Below, one piece after another: positions 36,719 through 48,718 of a stretch of DNA of 64,000 bases. The translations under genes were made by a program, and so were the position numbers. The DNA lies in contig JAGQDJ010000137.1 of the NCBI GenBank assembly GCA_022885665.1, positions 62,001 through 126,000 of the forward strand, written 5' to 3'. The notes beneath the pieces are model-generated. The model was not told the DNA's origin and made no database searches. It saw only the letters and a program-made list of their open reading frames with translations. Source of the DNA: Triops longicaudatus (lineage: Eukaryota; Arthropoda; Branchiopoda; Notostraca; Triopsidae). Position 1 is the first letter of the stretch. Every line of letters starts with the position of its first letter.

Positions 36719-38816
36719 ATGGCAGCGAACGTGAGACTCGGGTTTTTCACCCTCTTTTATATTTCTGTGCTGTTTCGTTTTGTGTTTACGGAGCTTCGTT
36801 ATCCTGTCATTCTCAGTAAGTTGTACATAGAAAAATCTTTTGTCTTAAAAATATTCTTTATCTAAGATTACGAAAACGTTACAATGGCTGTACCAATTTA
36901 TTTCTGCAGTCCCTGGAGATGGTGGAAGCCAAATTGAAGCTCGCCTCGATAAACCCGATGTGGTACATTATATTTGCAGCAAAAAGTCTGACGTTTGGTT
37001 CGATTTGTGGCTCAATCTGGAACTTTTGGTTCCTCTAGTCATTGACTGCTGGGTAAATGAAGTTTCTTTGTACAGAATAATTTAGGTTGTGCAAACTTGC
37101 AGACCTTGTTACACAAAGTTTTGTATTTAAATTATCGAGTTTATTTGTAAAAATTGTCGAAAGTAATGTTTCGCGATTTTTAGGTTGACAACATGCGATT
37201 GTACTATGACAACGTCTCGCGTACGACGTCAAATTCTCCCGGAGTTCATACGCGCATCCCGGGCTTTGGCGATTCGAACACGGTTGAATGGCTCGATCCT
37301 TCGCATGTCTCACCGAGTAGCTATTTCGCTTCTATTGCAGCGTCACTTTTGCCTGAAGGCTACGAGCGTAACATTTCACTCCGCGGAGCACCGTATGATT
37401 TCCGCAAAGCGCCAAGTAAACTCTAATTGTAAGCAAATACCTTATCTCCTGTTATCTCTTTTCTTTCGAAATCTAGATGAGAACGCAGAATTTTTTGTGA
37501 ACCTCAAAGCGCTTGTCGAAGAAACGTATACCTTGAATGGAAATAAGAAAATCGTGTTGGTCAGTCATAGCATGGGATCTCCCATGTCTCTCTTCTTTTT
37601 AAATCACCAAACCCAAGCGTGGAAAGATCAGTATATTCGAGCTTTGGTTTCTGTTGCCGGAGTTTGGGGTGGCACTGTCAAAGCACTGAAGGTTTACGCT
37701 CAAGGTAATCCCCTGTTGTGACAAGTTAACACATAAACAAAACAAACAGATAAAACAACTTGAAGTAACTAATATTAAAGTAAATTAGATAAACCTTTAA
37801 AGCTAGAAAAAAATAAAGATGGGCTAGATAGCATAAGACGAATGACGAAGACTTATGAAGGCTAATAGCGAAAACATTGAAATGATTTTAGGTGACGATT
37901 TGGGCGTCAGAGTTCTCAGCGAAAGTGTATTACGCGAGGAACAACGCACATCACCGAGTCTTGCGTGGTTAATGCCTACAGACAAATTTTGGGATCCCAA
38001 TGAAATTTTAGTTACGACCAAAACGCGTAACTACACTATCCATGATTTCGAAGATTTCTTCAAGTATACGACAAGAGTTAAAGGATTTCTGCTATAAATA
38101 AACTGTTTCTTTCCATAGTGATATTAATTACCCTTCCGGGTACGAAATGTGGAAAGATACTCGATACTTAACTTATGAATTAGAAGCGCCAGGTGTCGAA
38201 ATTCATTGCTTACACGGTTCAGGAGTTCCTACGACTGAAAAGTACTTTTCTTCATATTTTCTTCCCTGTTTGGATCGGTGTGATGTGCATGCTATTGTTT
38301 ATTTTGTATTTTAACTTCGTTGCCAATTTTGTAAAAAATTTCTGCAAAGCTACTTGCAGTACTGTTTTTTTTTAATGCAATGTTTTTATACGTCGCCTTT
38401 GCTTATAACTAAAGTTTCGTGCATGGGTATATTAAGCTAATCACGTGATTGTTTGGAAAAATCGGAGTTCTACTGTAGGCCTAGTTTTACAGTTATTTTT
38501 TCATATTTCTGTTAATTGACTCATTGACTTTATGTATTTGAGGCAGTGGCAGTTCTGTACAGTTTTTGAACGTTTTTAATGCGTCGTCTCATTTAGGTTG
38601 ATATACGCGACATCTATGCCTGACGGAAAAGCTCTTTTAGCAACCGGAGACGGTGATGGCACGGTGAATCTGCGTAGTTTGCAAGGTTGTTTGCGTTGGC
38701 AAGGGCAACAACAGCAAATGGTATATCATCAAGAATTCCCTCGCAGAGATCATATGGCAGTTTTAACCGATCCCGAGATTATCGCTTACATCAGATCCGT
38801 TGTTACAAAAACATGA
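36719..38816 (+). CDS. PLA2G15: Lysosomal phospholipase A2 / LCAT family (group XV-like)
   Basis: Secretory-pathway alpha/beta hydrolase; group XV enzymes deacylate phospholipids and transacylate ceramide in lysosomes. Exons: 36719-36815, 36910-37052, 37184-37415, 37477-37704, 37892-38063, 38119-38241 and 38597-38816, giving 404 aa (human 412). A hydrophobic signal peptide (LGFFTLFYISVLFRFVF) is followed by IPGDGGSQIEARLDKPDVVH and CSKK...WLNLELLVPLVIDCW, the group XV membrane-interaction region with its paired Cys. The catalytic triad is visible: Ser in SHSMGS, Asp in GDGDGTVN, His in RRDHMAVL. PQAWKD-type wording (TQAWKDQYIRALVSV) and CLHGSGVPTTEK also match group XV rather than plasma LCAT. 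The first intron follows the signal peptide. Confidence 0.94.
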
Positions 38817-39272
38817 TAGTAAAAATAAAATTACCAATTACCTTTTTCATTGTCCTGGTGCAACCTAGTTTTTAACAGTTTAGTTGGTTTATTACTGTTA
38901 GATCTTTGCCGATTGTTGTGGTGGATGAATCATATGAGTTCGATTTTACCAGTTTTATACATTAATTTCCGTAACGGGTATTTTTGCTTTTGTACACCAC
39001 GGGTTCTTATTGAACTATCAGTGATTATGTCACAGATACAAAGTATTTTGCATGAAGCAAGTCTTTGGATTATGTTTCTTCTAAAGTAAATACCTTTTCT
39101 AAGCAAATCGGAATTGTATTTGAAGTATAATGTATGTATAGTGAGAAAAACGCTCGGTTCCGTTTACTTCTAAGCAAATTCTTGTTGCTACCCTTCGCCC
39201 ATTGCTTTTGCATTTTTTCCTTTCACAATTCAATACACACAAGCCAGTAAAGCAAGCACGGATGACGTCACT
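38817..39272. other. Convergent 3' gap between phospholipase and RCC1
   Basis: 456 bp that should hold both 3' untranslated regions. AT-rich; no gene recognised. Confidence 0.6.
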
Positions 39273-42200
39273 TTATTTTTCTTCTTTTTTCTCATCAATT
39301 TTTTCTTCTTTTTTCTCCTTGTCCACAGCTAACATCACCGTGTGCTGTCCACCAGCAGAAATAGATACAACATTCCTATTCTCTAACTGTTTACTCTTCA
39401 CTAATGTAGGCTCGAAAATGTCTTCCTCGTCACCCACACCCAATTGGCTGTTTGTTCCCATTCCCCAACTGTATAAGGCACCTAAACGGGCGACAAAATA
39501 AAACAGCCAAAAAAAAAAAAAAAAAAAAAAAAATAAATAAATAAAAAAACCCGGAATCCTTCGTAGTAAGCTAACTCTTGTCTTACCCTGTTCAGTAACT
39601 GCATATGACACCGATACACCGGCGGAGACATCAACGCACGGGATTTTTTCCAGAGTAGGAATTAACATCGGAATAGGCGCGTCAGCACTCTCTTTTCCCA
39701 AACCCAATCGTCCGTATTCTTTTCGTCCCAAACAGTACACGACACCTACAAATAGTTCGGCTGTTGATTACCACGCTCTTATTATAGGTTGTGAGCTTCT
39801 ACCTTGATCGTCCAAAATGAGCGTGTGATGCTGACCACCTGAAAAATGTTGCCATTTCTTGCCTGTGAATGCTTTGGCAATCTCGGGTTGGTAATACGAT
39901 CGCTCTTCTTCTAAACCTATTAATATAAAAGATTTAATTAGCTGGACATTATTTTAATACTTTAAGGTCATAAATTCTCCATTCACCGTTGCATTGGCAA
40001 AGCTTAAATTGCTCACGAAAATACGGGAAATTATAACTTACCGAGTTGGAAGTAATTGTTTAGACCAAAGACGTATATTTCGCCACTAGCCTTCGCTCGC
40101 GCAAAAGTCCCATAAGCGCCGGTCCAGACAGCATCAAAAACGATATCTTTTTTCCCCCTTCCCAGCATAACAGGTTGAGGTCGCAACAAATATTCTACGG
40201 AATGAAATGTTGGTTTCGAGCGTTTCTATCACACGTATGATTAATACCTTTTCCTTTCCTTCCTCCTCGTGACGAAAACATTTCAGGCACTCGTCCTAGT
40301 TGACCTTGCTCTCCACAGCCGCACGTGTATAAATGTCCCTCGGAAGTCAAGCAAACTAAATGATCTGTCCCTGAAGCGATTCGTACCACTCCTTCCATAA
40401 TCAATGTCGGCCGTTTCTGGGCTCCTTGTGTAGTCAAACCCATCGAACCGTGCGAATCCTATTAATACGTAAAAAGAAATAATGAATTAAATAATGAAAA
40501 ACGACTGAAGTTTCAACCCACGATCGGTCTTTTTTTTAAACATAAAATAATAAATGAATGAAGATAGAAAATAGGTAAATAAATAAAATGAAGATACAAA
40601 AAAGCAATAAAATACATAGCTAATTAAAATGAAAAAAGAACAGTATTAATAACAATAATATTAAAACCAATCCCAAAGGTGGCTTGCGCCTCAGGTTGTT
40701 GGTATCTATTTCGACATGGGAGAAAAACGGGTTAAAGAAATATATAGTTTCCGAAACAAGAAAACAAAAAGATCATACTCTGAATGCTCCCCAGGCGTAA
40801 ACTCGACCATCTTTTAATAAAGCAGCAGTATGCGAGTCGCCTGCTGTGATCTGCACTGCCTGTCCGGGAAGATCAACCGCTCCGGGTTCAGTTTCGCTCC
40901 CTTCAACGCTGGTGTCTCTGCCGAGGGCACCTTCATCATTGCAACCGTAGGTCCATATTTCTCCTCCTTCTGTCAAACAAACCGTATGCATGCCACCAGC
41001 ACAGACAGTCACCACTCTGACTTGACCATCTTTCAAAGGCACGGGGAACGGACGCGTTTTTTCCATGACATCAGGACCGAGGCCTAATTGGCCCACGTCA
41101 CCTTGGCCCAAGACGAGAACCAAACCTATGCCACGTTTGTGAACAGGCTCTGCTTTTACCTCAGGAACAACTGTATAAAAACAAAAATTGAATTTTAGGA
41201 TAGTAATCTAGTTAAAAAAGCGGAACAAATGTGATTCTGTAGTAATAATGATACAATTCAAATGTGAGAAACAGAATTTTAGAAATAAAATTAAGGCATA
41301 GCCATATAAATATTGAAAAAATAAAAGTTAGTAAAGGTTAAAATAAGAACATATAATAAATAACCAAATAAAATCAAAAGTTACAACAAAAGAATACAAG
41401 TTACACAACCACATCAAGCTTACTTATTAACAAATACGACGAAATTACGTTTTCTATATGGAGAATACATGAAGAGCATGCATATATAAGCATTTAATCG
41501 AGAGAATATTTTTTAAAAAAAGATTATATAATATAATAAATGTCCATCAATACCATAGTAAAGTAAAACAACCTAAGTTAAAAGGGGTAATAACTACTTT
41601 TAATTTTCTTGGGAGGTTTTTCTTCTTCTGGAACAGCCTTGGCTCGTTTCGCAGGCTTGGCTTTCTCAACTTTGGGTTTTGTTCCTGATTCGGGGGCAGA
41701 TTCCAGTTGCTCATTATGGTTACTCATGACTTCTTTTTCCTCCTCTTCGTTCTGGGATTCCTCAGACTCTGCTTCGGTAACAGGCTCAGCCTTTCTCTTA
41801 GGAACTGCTTTCTTTACAGGCTTCTTGGCGGGTTTCTTCACCGGAGTAGCTGTCTTCGGAGCAGCGGCTTTGACTGTTTTTTTCTGCGGTGTCGATTTTT
41901 TAGGAGCTGGAGAAGCTTTGGCCTTGGCTAGTTTTTTCGGAGCAGCTTTTGCAGGGGTGACAGCGTCTTTCTTGGTCGCTTTCTTAGCAGCTGATGCAGT
42001 GGCGGCTTTGGGCTTTGTCGTTTTGGCGGGAGAATTTGCGTTGGGTGTTTTCTTGGTCGCTTTGGCTGTTTCTGCTGCAGCTTTTTTCAATTTTGGGGTC
42101 ACGGTGTCTTGGCTGGCCTTTTTGGCTTCTGCTTTCGGTTTCTTGGCTGGTGGGTCAGAAGCAGATGCTGCTCTTTTCCTTTTCGGAGAAGTCGCGGCAG

Positions 42201-42348
42201 CTTTGCCATTTTTCGCCTTGGAATTTTTGCTGGAATCGTCTTCATTCACTTTCGCAACGGCTACACTCGTGTTCTGTAAGTAAAATACAAAATTAGAAGG
42301 ATTCTCTACATGAGAAAACGTCACGTTTACTTTAGAAACTTTCCTCAT
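39273..42348 (-). CDS. RCC1: RCC1, Ran guanine-nucleotide exchange factor, with long H1-like N-terminal extension
   Basis: Chromatin-bound exchange factor that makes Ran-GTP. Exons: 42348-42331, 42273-41598, 41170-40779, 40458-40248, 40194-40042, 39916-39803, 39745-39587 and 39481-39273, giving 643 aa (human 421). The seven-bladed propeller starts near residue 248: LVLVLGQGDVGQLGLGPDV, then AGGMHTVCL, GCNDEGALGRDTSVEGSE, GDSHTAAL, CGCGEQGQLGRVPEMF, SGGQHHT, GRKEYGRLGLG and WGMGTNSQLGVGDEEDIFEP. These match chromatin RCC1 rather than RCC1-like proteins. The C-terminus is a short KKEEK tail. Residues 7-231, one 676-nt exon, are Lys/Ala/Pro-rich with many KKAxPKK units, like a histone H1 tail. 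This exon joins the propeller exon in phase 1 (A|TT, Ile) through a weak donor (AAAA|GTAGTT). Reading through instead ends after ten more codons (stop at 41578). Confidence 0.92.
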
Positions 42349-43352
42349 CGTTGACTGAAAGTTTTCTGTGGGGAGTTTGCACAAAGTTGATGTTGTTGAA
42401 TGCAGTAGTGTTGCTTTTCCTCTAAAGAAGTGTAACGAGGATGAAAACTGATCTGTTGCTCAATCAGAATAAAGAATCAATAACTGAAAATTTTTGAAAA
42501 AACCGGTAAACACGGAAGCCGTCCTTCATCGAAACGCACGCCAACCTAAGCGTCTGCTTAAAAGCAGAAATGCGATCGACGAAACCACATACTCTCAGTT
42601 AGTCGTCCCGCGAACTGCGACTTTGGGCACTAAAATGAAATAATCTGCCGTATCGTGTATAAAATCGGAACTCAAAGTAACAGCTGCGACAACCCTTGGT
42701 TCGCGGAATTACTGAACCTTACTTTGATATTGTCGAAATACCTTTTGCGTACCTAAGCTTCTTCTGATCAGCAGTGCTTCAAGCATTCACGTATCGCGCA
42801 GCCGTCATTTTCTCGGGGAGCGTCTAAGTTTATGCCTCACCGAATTTTGTGTTTTCTTTACTTTTTAATACAGTAACTACGGAAATTGTTTGTGTAAGAA
42901 AATGTTATGTTTCTGTCGTAAACCCCTTTCGCACAATAACGGTTCGTAGTAACTCTCGCTCGAACGAATCTTACGGCGCGGTGTACGTTTTTGCTCGGTG
43001 GTCGTTATGACTCGCCTATTCCGACTACCTTAAGTTGTAACATACGAAAGTGTTTGTATTCAATGGTAAATAAAGAAAGAACGCAAAAACAGTACAACAT
43101 TAAATGCAAGTGCTTGGAATTGTTGAGAATAAAATCGTCAAAAAAGCTCAAGCTGGTCATACGGAAGCGGGAAGATGCGGCCTGGAACACGTGTACAAAG
43201 ATACTCAATGTTAGGATAAATCACAGGAAATACATAGTTGAAACAAGAACTTTATTAATGCGTATATGGGTCATGTTTAAACACTCGACATAGTAATATC
43301 TCCAAATCTATAAAGGAAATCTGGCAAAAAATTTCAAAGGCAGAACTAGAAA
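42349..43352. other. RCC1 upstream region and 3' flank of the first snakeskin-like gene
   Basis: About 1 kb. Presumed to hold the RCC1 promoter and leader near 42.4-42.9 kb. No gene recognised. Confidence 0.55.
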
Positions 43353-43930
43353 TTACGTTGCATAGCCGTGTCGCACTGCCATCACCGTGTCCAACAAATA
43401 GAAAAAGCCGTTAATGATACAAAGAGCCTAAAAAAACACCAGCAACAATTAGTCATACTGATTTTCTCAACAAACGTTTCACGTCGTCTTACCCCCAAGG
43501 CTTTGCCAGCATCGGGATTTCCACCGAGGCCTTTGTATGAATTGTAATAATCCAAAGCTAGGGCTCCGGCCGTGAAGAAGAGAATCATGCCGATGAAATT
43601 GTATATCATTTCCAGCAATGCTTGGTAGGTGCCGGATTCACCCCAGATGTATGACAAGAGTAGGGGCAGGGTCACCAAAATCATGCCACCAATAGCAATC
43701 ACACCGGTCAAGTAACGATCATGGTAAGCTCCGGTCAAAAGGTCACCACCGAAGTTCAAGTCATAGTGTCGCAACAATCCCAGGCAAACTAGAGCGATGA
43801 TCTGGAATAAAAATATAAAATTATAAAACTTCCGATCTTGAAGGGATCACACTCGCAAATTTGCTTGCATTACCACTTCAGACAATTTAATGAATCCATG
43901 GGTTCGGGCTAGCACACGAAAATCAGCCAT
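43353..43930 (-). CDS. Four-pass membrane protein, snakeskin-like, copy A (146 aa)
   Basis: Exons 43930-43874, 43801-43493 and 43427-43353, all joined in phase 0. Four hydrophobic spans are visible: IIALVCLGLL near 20, VIAIGGMILVTLPLLLSYIWG near 50, IYNFIGMILFFTAGALALDYY near 80, and ALCIINGFFYLLDTVM at the end. Span order, the aromatic end of the third span (LDYYNSYKG), and the GxALGALC..N..FYLLDTV close recall arthropod Snakeskin, a smooth septate junction protein of gut epithelium. Identity is modest and that assignment is inference. The protein is clearly paralogous to the gene at 44951-45967: both contain LLRHYDL-FGG, DRYL-GVI-IGGMILVT and NAGK/DAGK-LGAL. Confidence 0.8.
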
Positions 43931-44950
43931 ACTGCAAAACTTGGGTCAGAACTTTGTAAATCAGAATGGGTCAACTGAGCCTATCCGCTTCGCAACGACT
44001 CTTGTACGCGAATGTCTACCTCTCATAGAGGCGACCCCTTCATATACGCTGGTCTCGACCCTAGGTCAGGGGTAGGATTTCGTTTTGGGGTTCTTTTATA
44101 TTCCCATTTGCTTTTCTTTGCGTTTCTCCTACCTAGTTTCAGCCCTTACCGTAGTCGGCGAGGTCAGCCCCTTCCATTTCCGCGTAAAAATGACGGTTGG
44201 CCAAGCCAGGAAGCATTAGTCGGCCTAAACAACCAAGAACCCAACGCATCTGTATTCTGTGTATATGCTCCAAGAATGCTGAACCTACGTCGACGTTGGT
44301 GAGCGTCAGCCCTTTTCTAGGAAAGGTTACCCAGGCTGAGTTCATCTAAGCGACCTACGACTTCACCTCGTATAGACCTTTCTCAAGAAAGGGGCTCCCT
44401 CTTATTAGACCTTATGACCCACGACTAACCGACGCATAGTGCACAAAAGAAAATAAAAAATACAAAAGCTTTAAAGCGAATTTTTAAGCCACGACAAGCA
44501 TCAAGAATGCGAGACAAGATTCGTGAGAAAACTGTTCTCTTTCCTCTCAACATGAATTTCCTTATAAACCATAACATAATACATGTGATGTTTTGTCCCG
44601 AGTGGTTTATTCCTTCGGGCCTTTTTATCATGAACTCTTAATACGACTTTCATAATTGTGAACTATCTTTGGCTATCTCCAGAACATCTCAAATACAGGC
44701 ACTCAGTACCGACTAGTGACTATGAAAATATGTGAGAACTGATGATTGTGACGAATAGTCAAGGTTATTATGATAATTAAAGATTTATTCATGTAAAATA
44801 CAGAGGCAAGATGTCAAACGACATGGAACACAACAAAACGATGAATGGGTATCTTTTTTCTTAATTAACATCCAAAACATTTTCCATAGTGCCCGCTTTC
44901 ATTGTCGAAACGCCGGGCTAACAACCACAAGCTCTCCACTACAATAGGTT
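43931..44950. other. Spacer between tandem snakeskin-like genes
   Basis: About 1 kb holding the promoter of copy A and the 3' flank of copy B. Short open frames here have no recognisable similarity. Confidence 0.55.
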
Positions 44951-45967
44951 TCATTCGTACACCATCCTGAAGGCTACTATAGCATCCAGCAAGAAGAAGA
45001 ACGAGTTGATAACCAGCAAGGCCTAAGGAGTTGAAACAAAATTATTAGCATATTTCTTCCATTAAGTATTATGAAGAAACCTACCCCTAAGGATTTGCCC
45101 GCATTGACATTGCCCTTCCCACCCTTGTAATTGTGGTAATATTCCAAGCAAAGGGCTCCAGAGGTCAGGAAGAGTGCGAAACCCACAACGGTATAGATCA
45201 ATTCCTACAAGAACCATGTTTTACATTAGCAACACGTAACGTAGGGCGAGTCATGCCAAGTCCAATTACCAGTGCAGGTCGGTAATTATCCACAGGGCCG
45301 TAGACGTAAGAGATGAGCAAAGGAATGGTTACAAGGATCATTCCACCAATGGTAATGACTCCGACCAAGTACCTGTCCCGGAAAGAAGACATGTGCATTT
45401 CACCGCCAAAATGCAGGTCATAGTGTCGGAGTAGTGCGATGCAAATGATGGCGATTATCTGAAACATAAAAACCAAACGTTACACACCATTCCCAAAAAG
45501 AACGCAAAAATACGCATCAATGGTCTACGGGGTGTGCCGTGTGTATGGATTGCGGAAACATTCCGCCCATCAAACAATTTAAGGCGGAATGACTCCCCCC
45601 GCACGTTCATTAATGCAAAGTAAGGTAGTAGTAGATTTCGTTTGGCTGTAGGGGATATTTTACAATGGAATACGAGCTTTCCTCGTGATAACCACTCCCC
45701 ATGCGCGTTTTTCGGGTTCCCGAGTGCCGCAACGTCATAAAAAAACTACGGCAACACGAAAGTAGTAGGGTTTTATTCCAGCACATGGCACACACGTCGT
45801 TTTTGACAAGCTTGTTGAACAGGATACGCAACGTTGATGGCATGCAGAACTCACTTAAGCGAACTCTTGAGCGAAAAATACGCACTTACCAATTCTGCCA
45901 GTTTTAGCAAACCCCACGGTTTGGTTAAAGCATTAAAGCTGACGAGGTTTTCAGTAGGAGATGCCAT
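44951..45967 (-). CDS. Four-pass membrane protein, snakeskin-like, copy B (152 aa)
   Basis: Exons 45967-45890, 45458-45270, 45204-45085 and 45022-44951, all phase 0. Same architecture as copy A: IIAIICIALLRHYDLHFGGE, then DRYLVGVITIGGMILVTIP, LIYTVVGFALFLTSGALCLEYY, NAGKSLG, and a last span ALLVINSFFFLLDAIVAF. The N-terminus is longer (MASPTENLVSFNALTKPWG) and ends in KLAEL where copy A has KLSEV. Copy B has one extra intron, splitting the exon that is single in copy A between the second and third spans. Same orientation and about 1 kb apart, so a tandem duplication. Function by analogy to Snakeskin only. Confidence 0.8.
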
Positions 45968-47341
45968 TATGGACGAGTTATCACTTGAGCTTGATGAACG
46001 TTTCCTTTAATACTAAAAGGTCTGGGAAAAACGATGGAGGGAAACTAGTATAAATAGTTCCGCACTTCTCGGAGGCTAACGTTGGTCTGAACCAGAAAAC
46101 CCGACTGTTAACCCGTCTGCTACCTTTCTGAAAGCCTATGTATCTTCCATCCCTTCTGACTTTTCGTATGGGAACCGTTGGTAAGCGGGCGGGGTTTGTG
46201 TAAATGAGGAATACCTATACGCTGCGAGTGCATACGAATTTATCCCGAGAGCCGCGTACAAGACCACGCGAATTTCCCTCTAGAATGCTAGGAGGGCCCC
46301 GAGTTCGTGGCATTGAATGACAACGAACAGGCAACGTTTCGAAGCGCGCAGACTTCACTCTTAGTTTTCGCGGAAAATCGTACGAACCCAATCATCGAAT
46401 GGTTTTTCGCGTGAATTGTTGTTTGATGACGCTTAGCTTCACCGAGGCCTACATTCTTTTCTGGATTTAGCTGTATCTATTTCAGTGAAGAAAAAAATCC
46501 TTTTTGCTAATTATTAGCGATAAACATGCTCGCCGACGTTTGCGGTTTTTGCTAAGATTCGTACTGAGATTCGCAGAAATGAGGAGGAAAGTAGCGCTGG
46601 TTTTCATCCACGACAGTTCCAACTTTCTCGTTAACCTCATTAACATAAAAGTGTAGCCGACCTACTGCTTCCGGTCAGCCTATGGTTTACGAGTGATCCC
46701 TGTTTTCGGTGAAAACCCGGAACAAAGTCCGTACAGGTAAACAAGGCAGAGACGGAAGAGTTAATTAATAGATACGCGTCAATGGATGCAAGAAACCCTA
46801 TGCGGAGAGAGTGAATGTTCCTTACTATAGGTGCGTAAATGAAACCTTTATAACATAATCCCGAGCATTAGTTTTATAATATGCTGAAGAAGCATTATTG
46901 TATTGCGGGCGTTATTATGTGGCATGCATCACGACACGTAACATTGCCCATTCATTATGAATATTCAGGCTTTGCGCCTTCCGCCTGGTGGCAGCACATG
47001 CTGATCTAGAATGAAAAATAGGACTGCCACGCTCCACGTCGAAAGAAGATAATTTGAGGAAACGCAGAGTCACACTAGACAGGTGGACACCGGTGGCCTT
47101 ACGAAGAACACAGTTCGTGCATCACGAAAAAGCCCACGTAAGTTAAACTGCTCCTTGTTTTTTGCTGGCTACGTGTAATCTTCCTTGAAACTTAAGCTTT
47201 ATTTAGACGTAAGTTAAACTGTAGAGATTATTTTAAGTTGATTTGTTGGTTTGTCTTGGCTAACAGGTTCAATTACCTCCACTGCGTTTCCTAGCCAGTG
47301 GTTATCTTTCCGAGCAACAGTCGCCCCTCCTCGTAGTCAAA
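45968..47341. other. Divergent intergenic region between snakeskin-like copy B and cytochrome b5
   Basis: No coding sequence recognised. The right end carries the probable cytochrome b5 leader: a 3' splice site (CTAACAG) ends at 47266, followed by 75 nt of leader before the ATG. Two possible donors (ACGTAAGTTAAACTG) sit at 47136 and 47207 within a repeated 15-mer. Confidence 0.55.
46049..46056 (-). promoter_or_regulatory. Candidate TATA element of snakeskin-like copy B
   Basis: TATAAATA (plus-strand reading) lies 82 bp upstream of the copy B ATG. On the gene strand it reads TATTTATA, an acceptable TATA variant. No clear initiator was found, so this is a suggestion only. Confidence 0.3.
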
Positions 47342-48072
47342 ATGCCCGAAGATACGAAACAAACCGAGCCGAGCAAAGTTTACAGCCGCGAAGAAGTCGC
47401 TAAGCATAAAGATACGAAAGAAGGTGTCTGGTTCGTGATTCACGATGGAGTATACGATATTACCAAATTCTTGGAAGAAGTGATATAATTTCCCGACAAA
47501 ATTATAAAAGAGCTTTTATTCATAAGTATATCTGCCTTTTAGCACCCCGGAGGCGAGGAAGTTTTGCTCGAACAAGCTGGTAAAGATGCAACCGAGGCTT
47601 TTGAGGACGTTGGCCATTCTTCTGACGCACGTGAATTGATGGCTGATTACAAAATCGGTGAACTTGATCCCGTAATTATCGCAAACCGTCCTACTTTTTC
47701 TTCTTCTCTGTGTTATGTAACTTGAATTTTCTGTTAAAATTTTCTCTATTTCTCGTTAGGATGAAGTTAAGAACACTCCCGAGAAAAGGCCCGAAAATTG
47801 GAACAAAGATAGCGATGCTGCGCAAAAGTAAGCTTGTTTATTGACTTAGAACGTATCCGGAACGGGATTGCATGTTGGAAGAAAAGAAAAGGGTCTGGGA
47901 TGTCAGATTTCGTGTATTGTCTTTGCACGGTGTCTTTCTTTTGTCGTTCTCATGAAGTCTTGTGTTTTTAACTTGTTTATATAGTTCATGGAAATCCTGG
48001 CTCATCCCCATGTCTTTGGCCCTCGTAGCGTCTATGATCTATCGATTCTATTTGGCACCTCAACCTCGCTAA
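47342..48072 (+). CDS. CYB5A: Cytochrome b5, ER tail-anchored electron carrier
   Basis: Donates electrons to fatty-acid desaturases, P450s and other ER enzymes. Exons 47342-47479, 47543-47671, 47760-47827 and 47985-48072 give 140 aa. The heme-binding fold is complete: VYSREEVAKHKD, WFVIHDGVYDITKFLEEHPGG with the first axial His in HPGG, EQAGKDATEAFEDVGHS with the second His in VGHS, and IGELDP. The linker is charged (residues about 90-112). The C-terminal exon encodes SWKSWLIPMSLALVASMIYRFY plus a few residues, a classic tail anchor with a short basic luminal end, which points to ER rather than mitochondria. A leader intron is likely just upstream. Confidence 0.96.
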
Positions 48073-48718
48073 CCAACTGCACATTTCGTCAAAGGTTCCA
48101 AATTGGCATCCAGTGGGCAAGTCTTTATTTTCGGGCCGGAAATTTTCGTATTTTTTCCCTGTCATGTGTTCTTTTTAAGAGAGAGATAAGAAAAGGAGAT
48201 TTCTAAAGTTTAATCCAGTGCACATGTTGACAGATTTAGAAAAGCGCATGTAGGATAATACTCTTGTGGCTTTTGTCAGTGTTCAATCTCCTTGTTAGGG
48301 AGTGGTCGTGGGGTTACATTGGCTTAGGCTAAACATTCCTGTCTAGCCTGTTCTTATGCTGGCCAAAATATTAAAGCGAGTAGCAACGTAAGTTTGTCAT
48401 GGACAAAATATGTATCGAATTGCAATAAAGGTAGTTAAGCCAGACGAACCAGAACCCTTCAAATATTAATAGACACGACACGTGTTTCGCCTTCGCCACT
48501 GGCTATATTTGCACAATGTTGACTTTCTTTTTCTTCGTTTGCAAGTCCGGTATAGAAACGAACATAAGAATCTATTTTTAGTTTTCATAAGTTGTATATA
48601 CAAGAAAGTAATTGGTTAGGATCCCGCTTTTAAACTTCCTTCCTTTAGCTCTTTTTTCGTGTCAGTCTCAATCCGATTACCCGAAACTTATAAGAAAAGT
48701 CCTCTGGTGGGTTGGCTT
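48073..48718. other. Convergent 3' gap between cytochrome b5 and MARCH6
   Basis: 646 bp expected to hold the two facing 3' untranslated regions. No gene seen. Confidence 0.6.

Noticed and set aside
37185..37721. Plus-strand 178-codon frame over the phospholipase gene
   Set aside because: It reads in the wrong frame at first and crosses the 37416-37476 intron. The spliced phospholipase model explains the conserved part.
41609..42283. Long plus-strand open frame opposite the RCC1 basic exon
   Set aside because: It is the mirror of the Lys/Ala-rich exon (its Phe/Ala/Gly bias is the complement of AAG/GCC codons), and the minus frame has the splice signals and RCC1 continuity.
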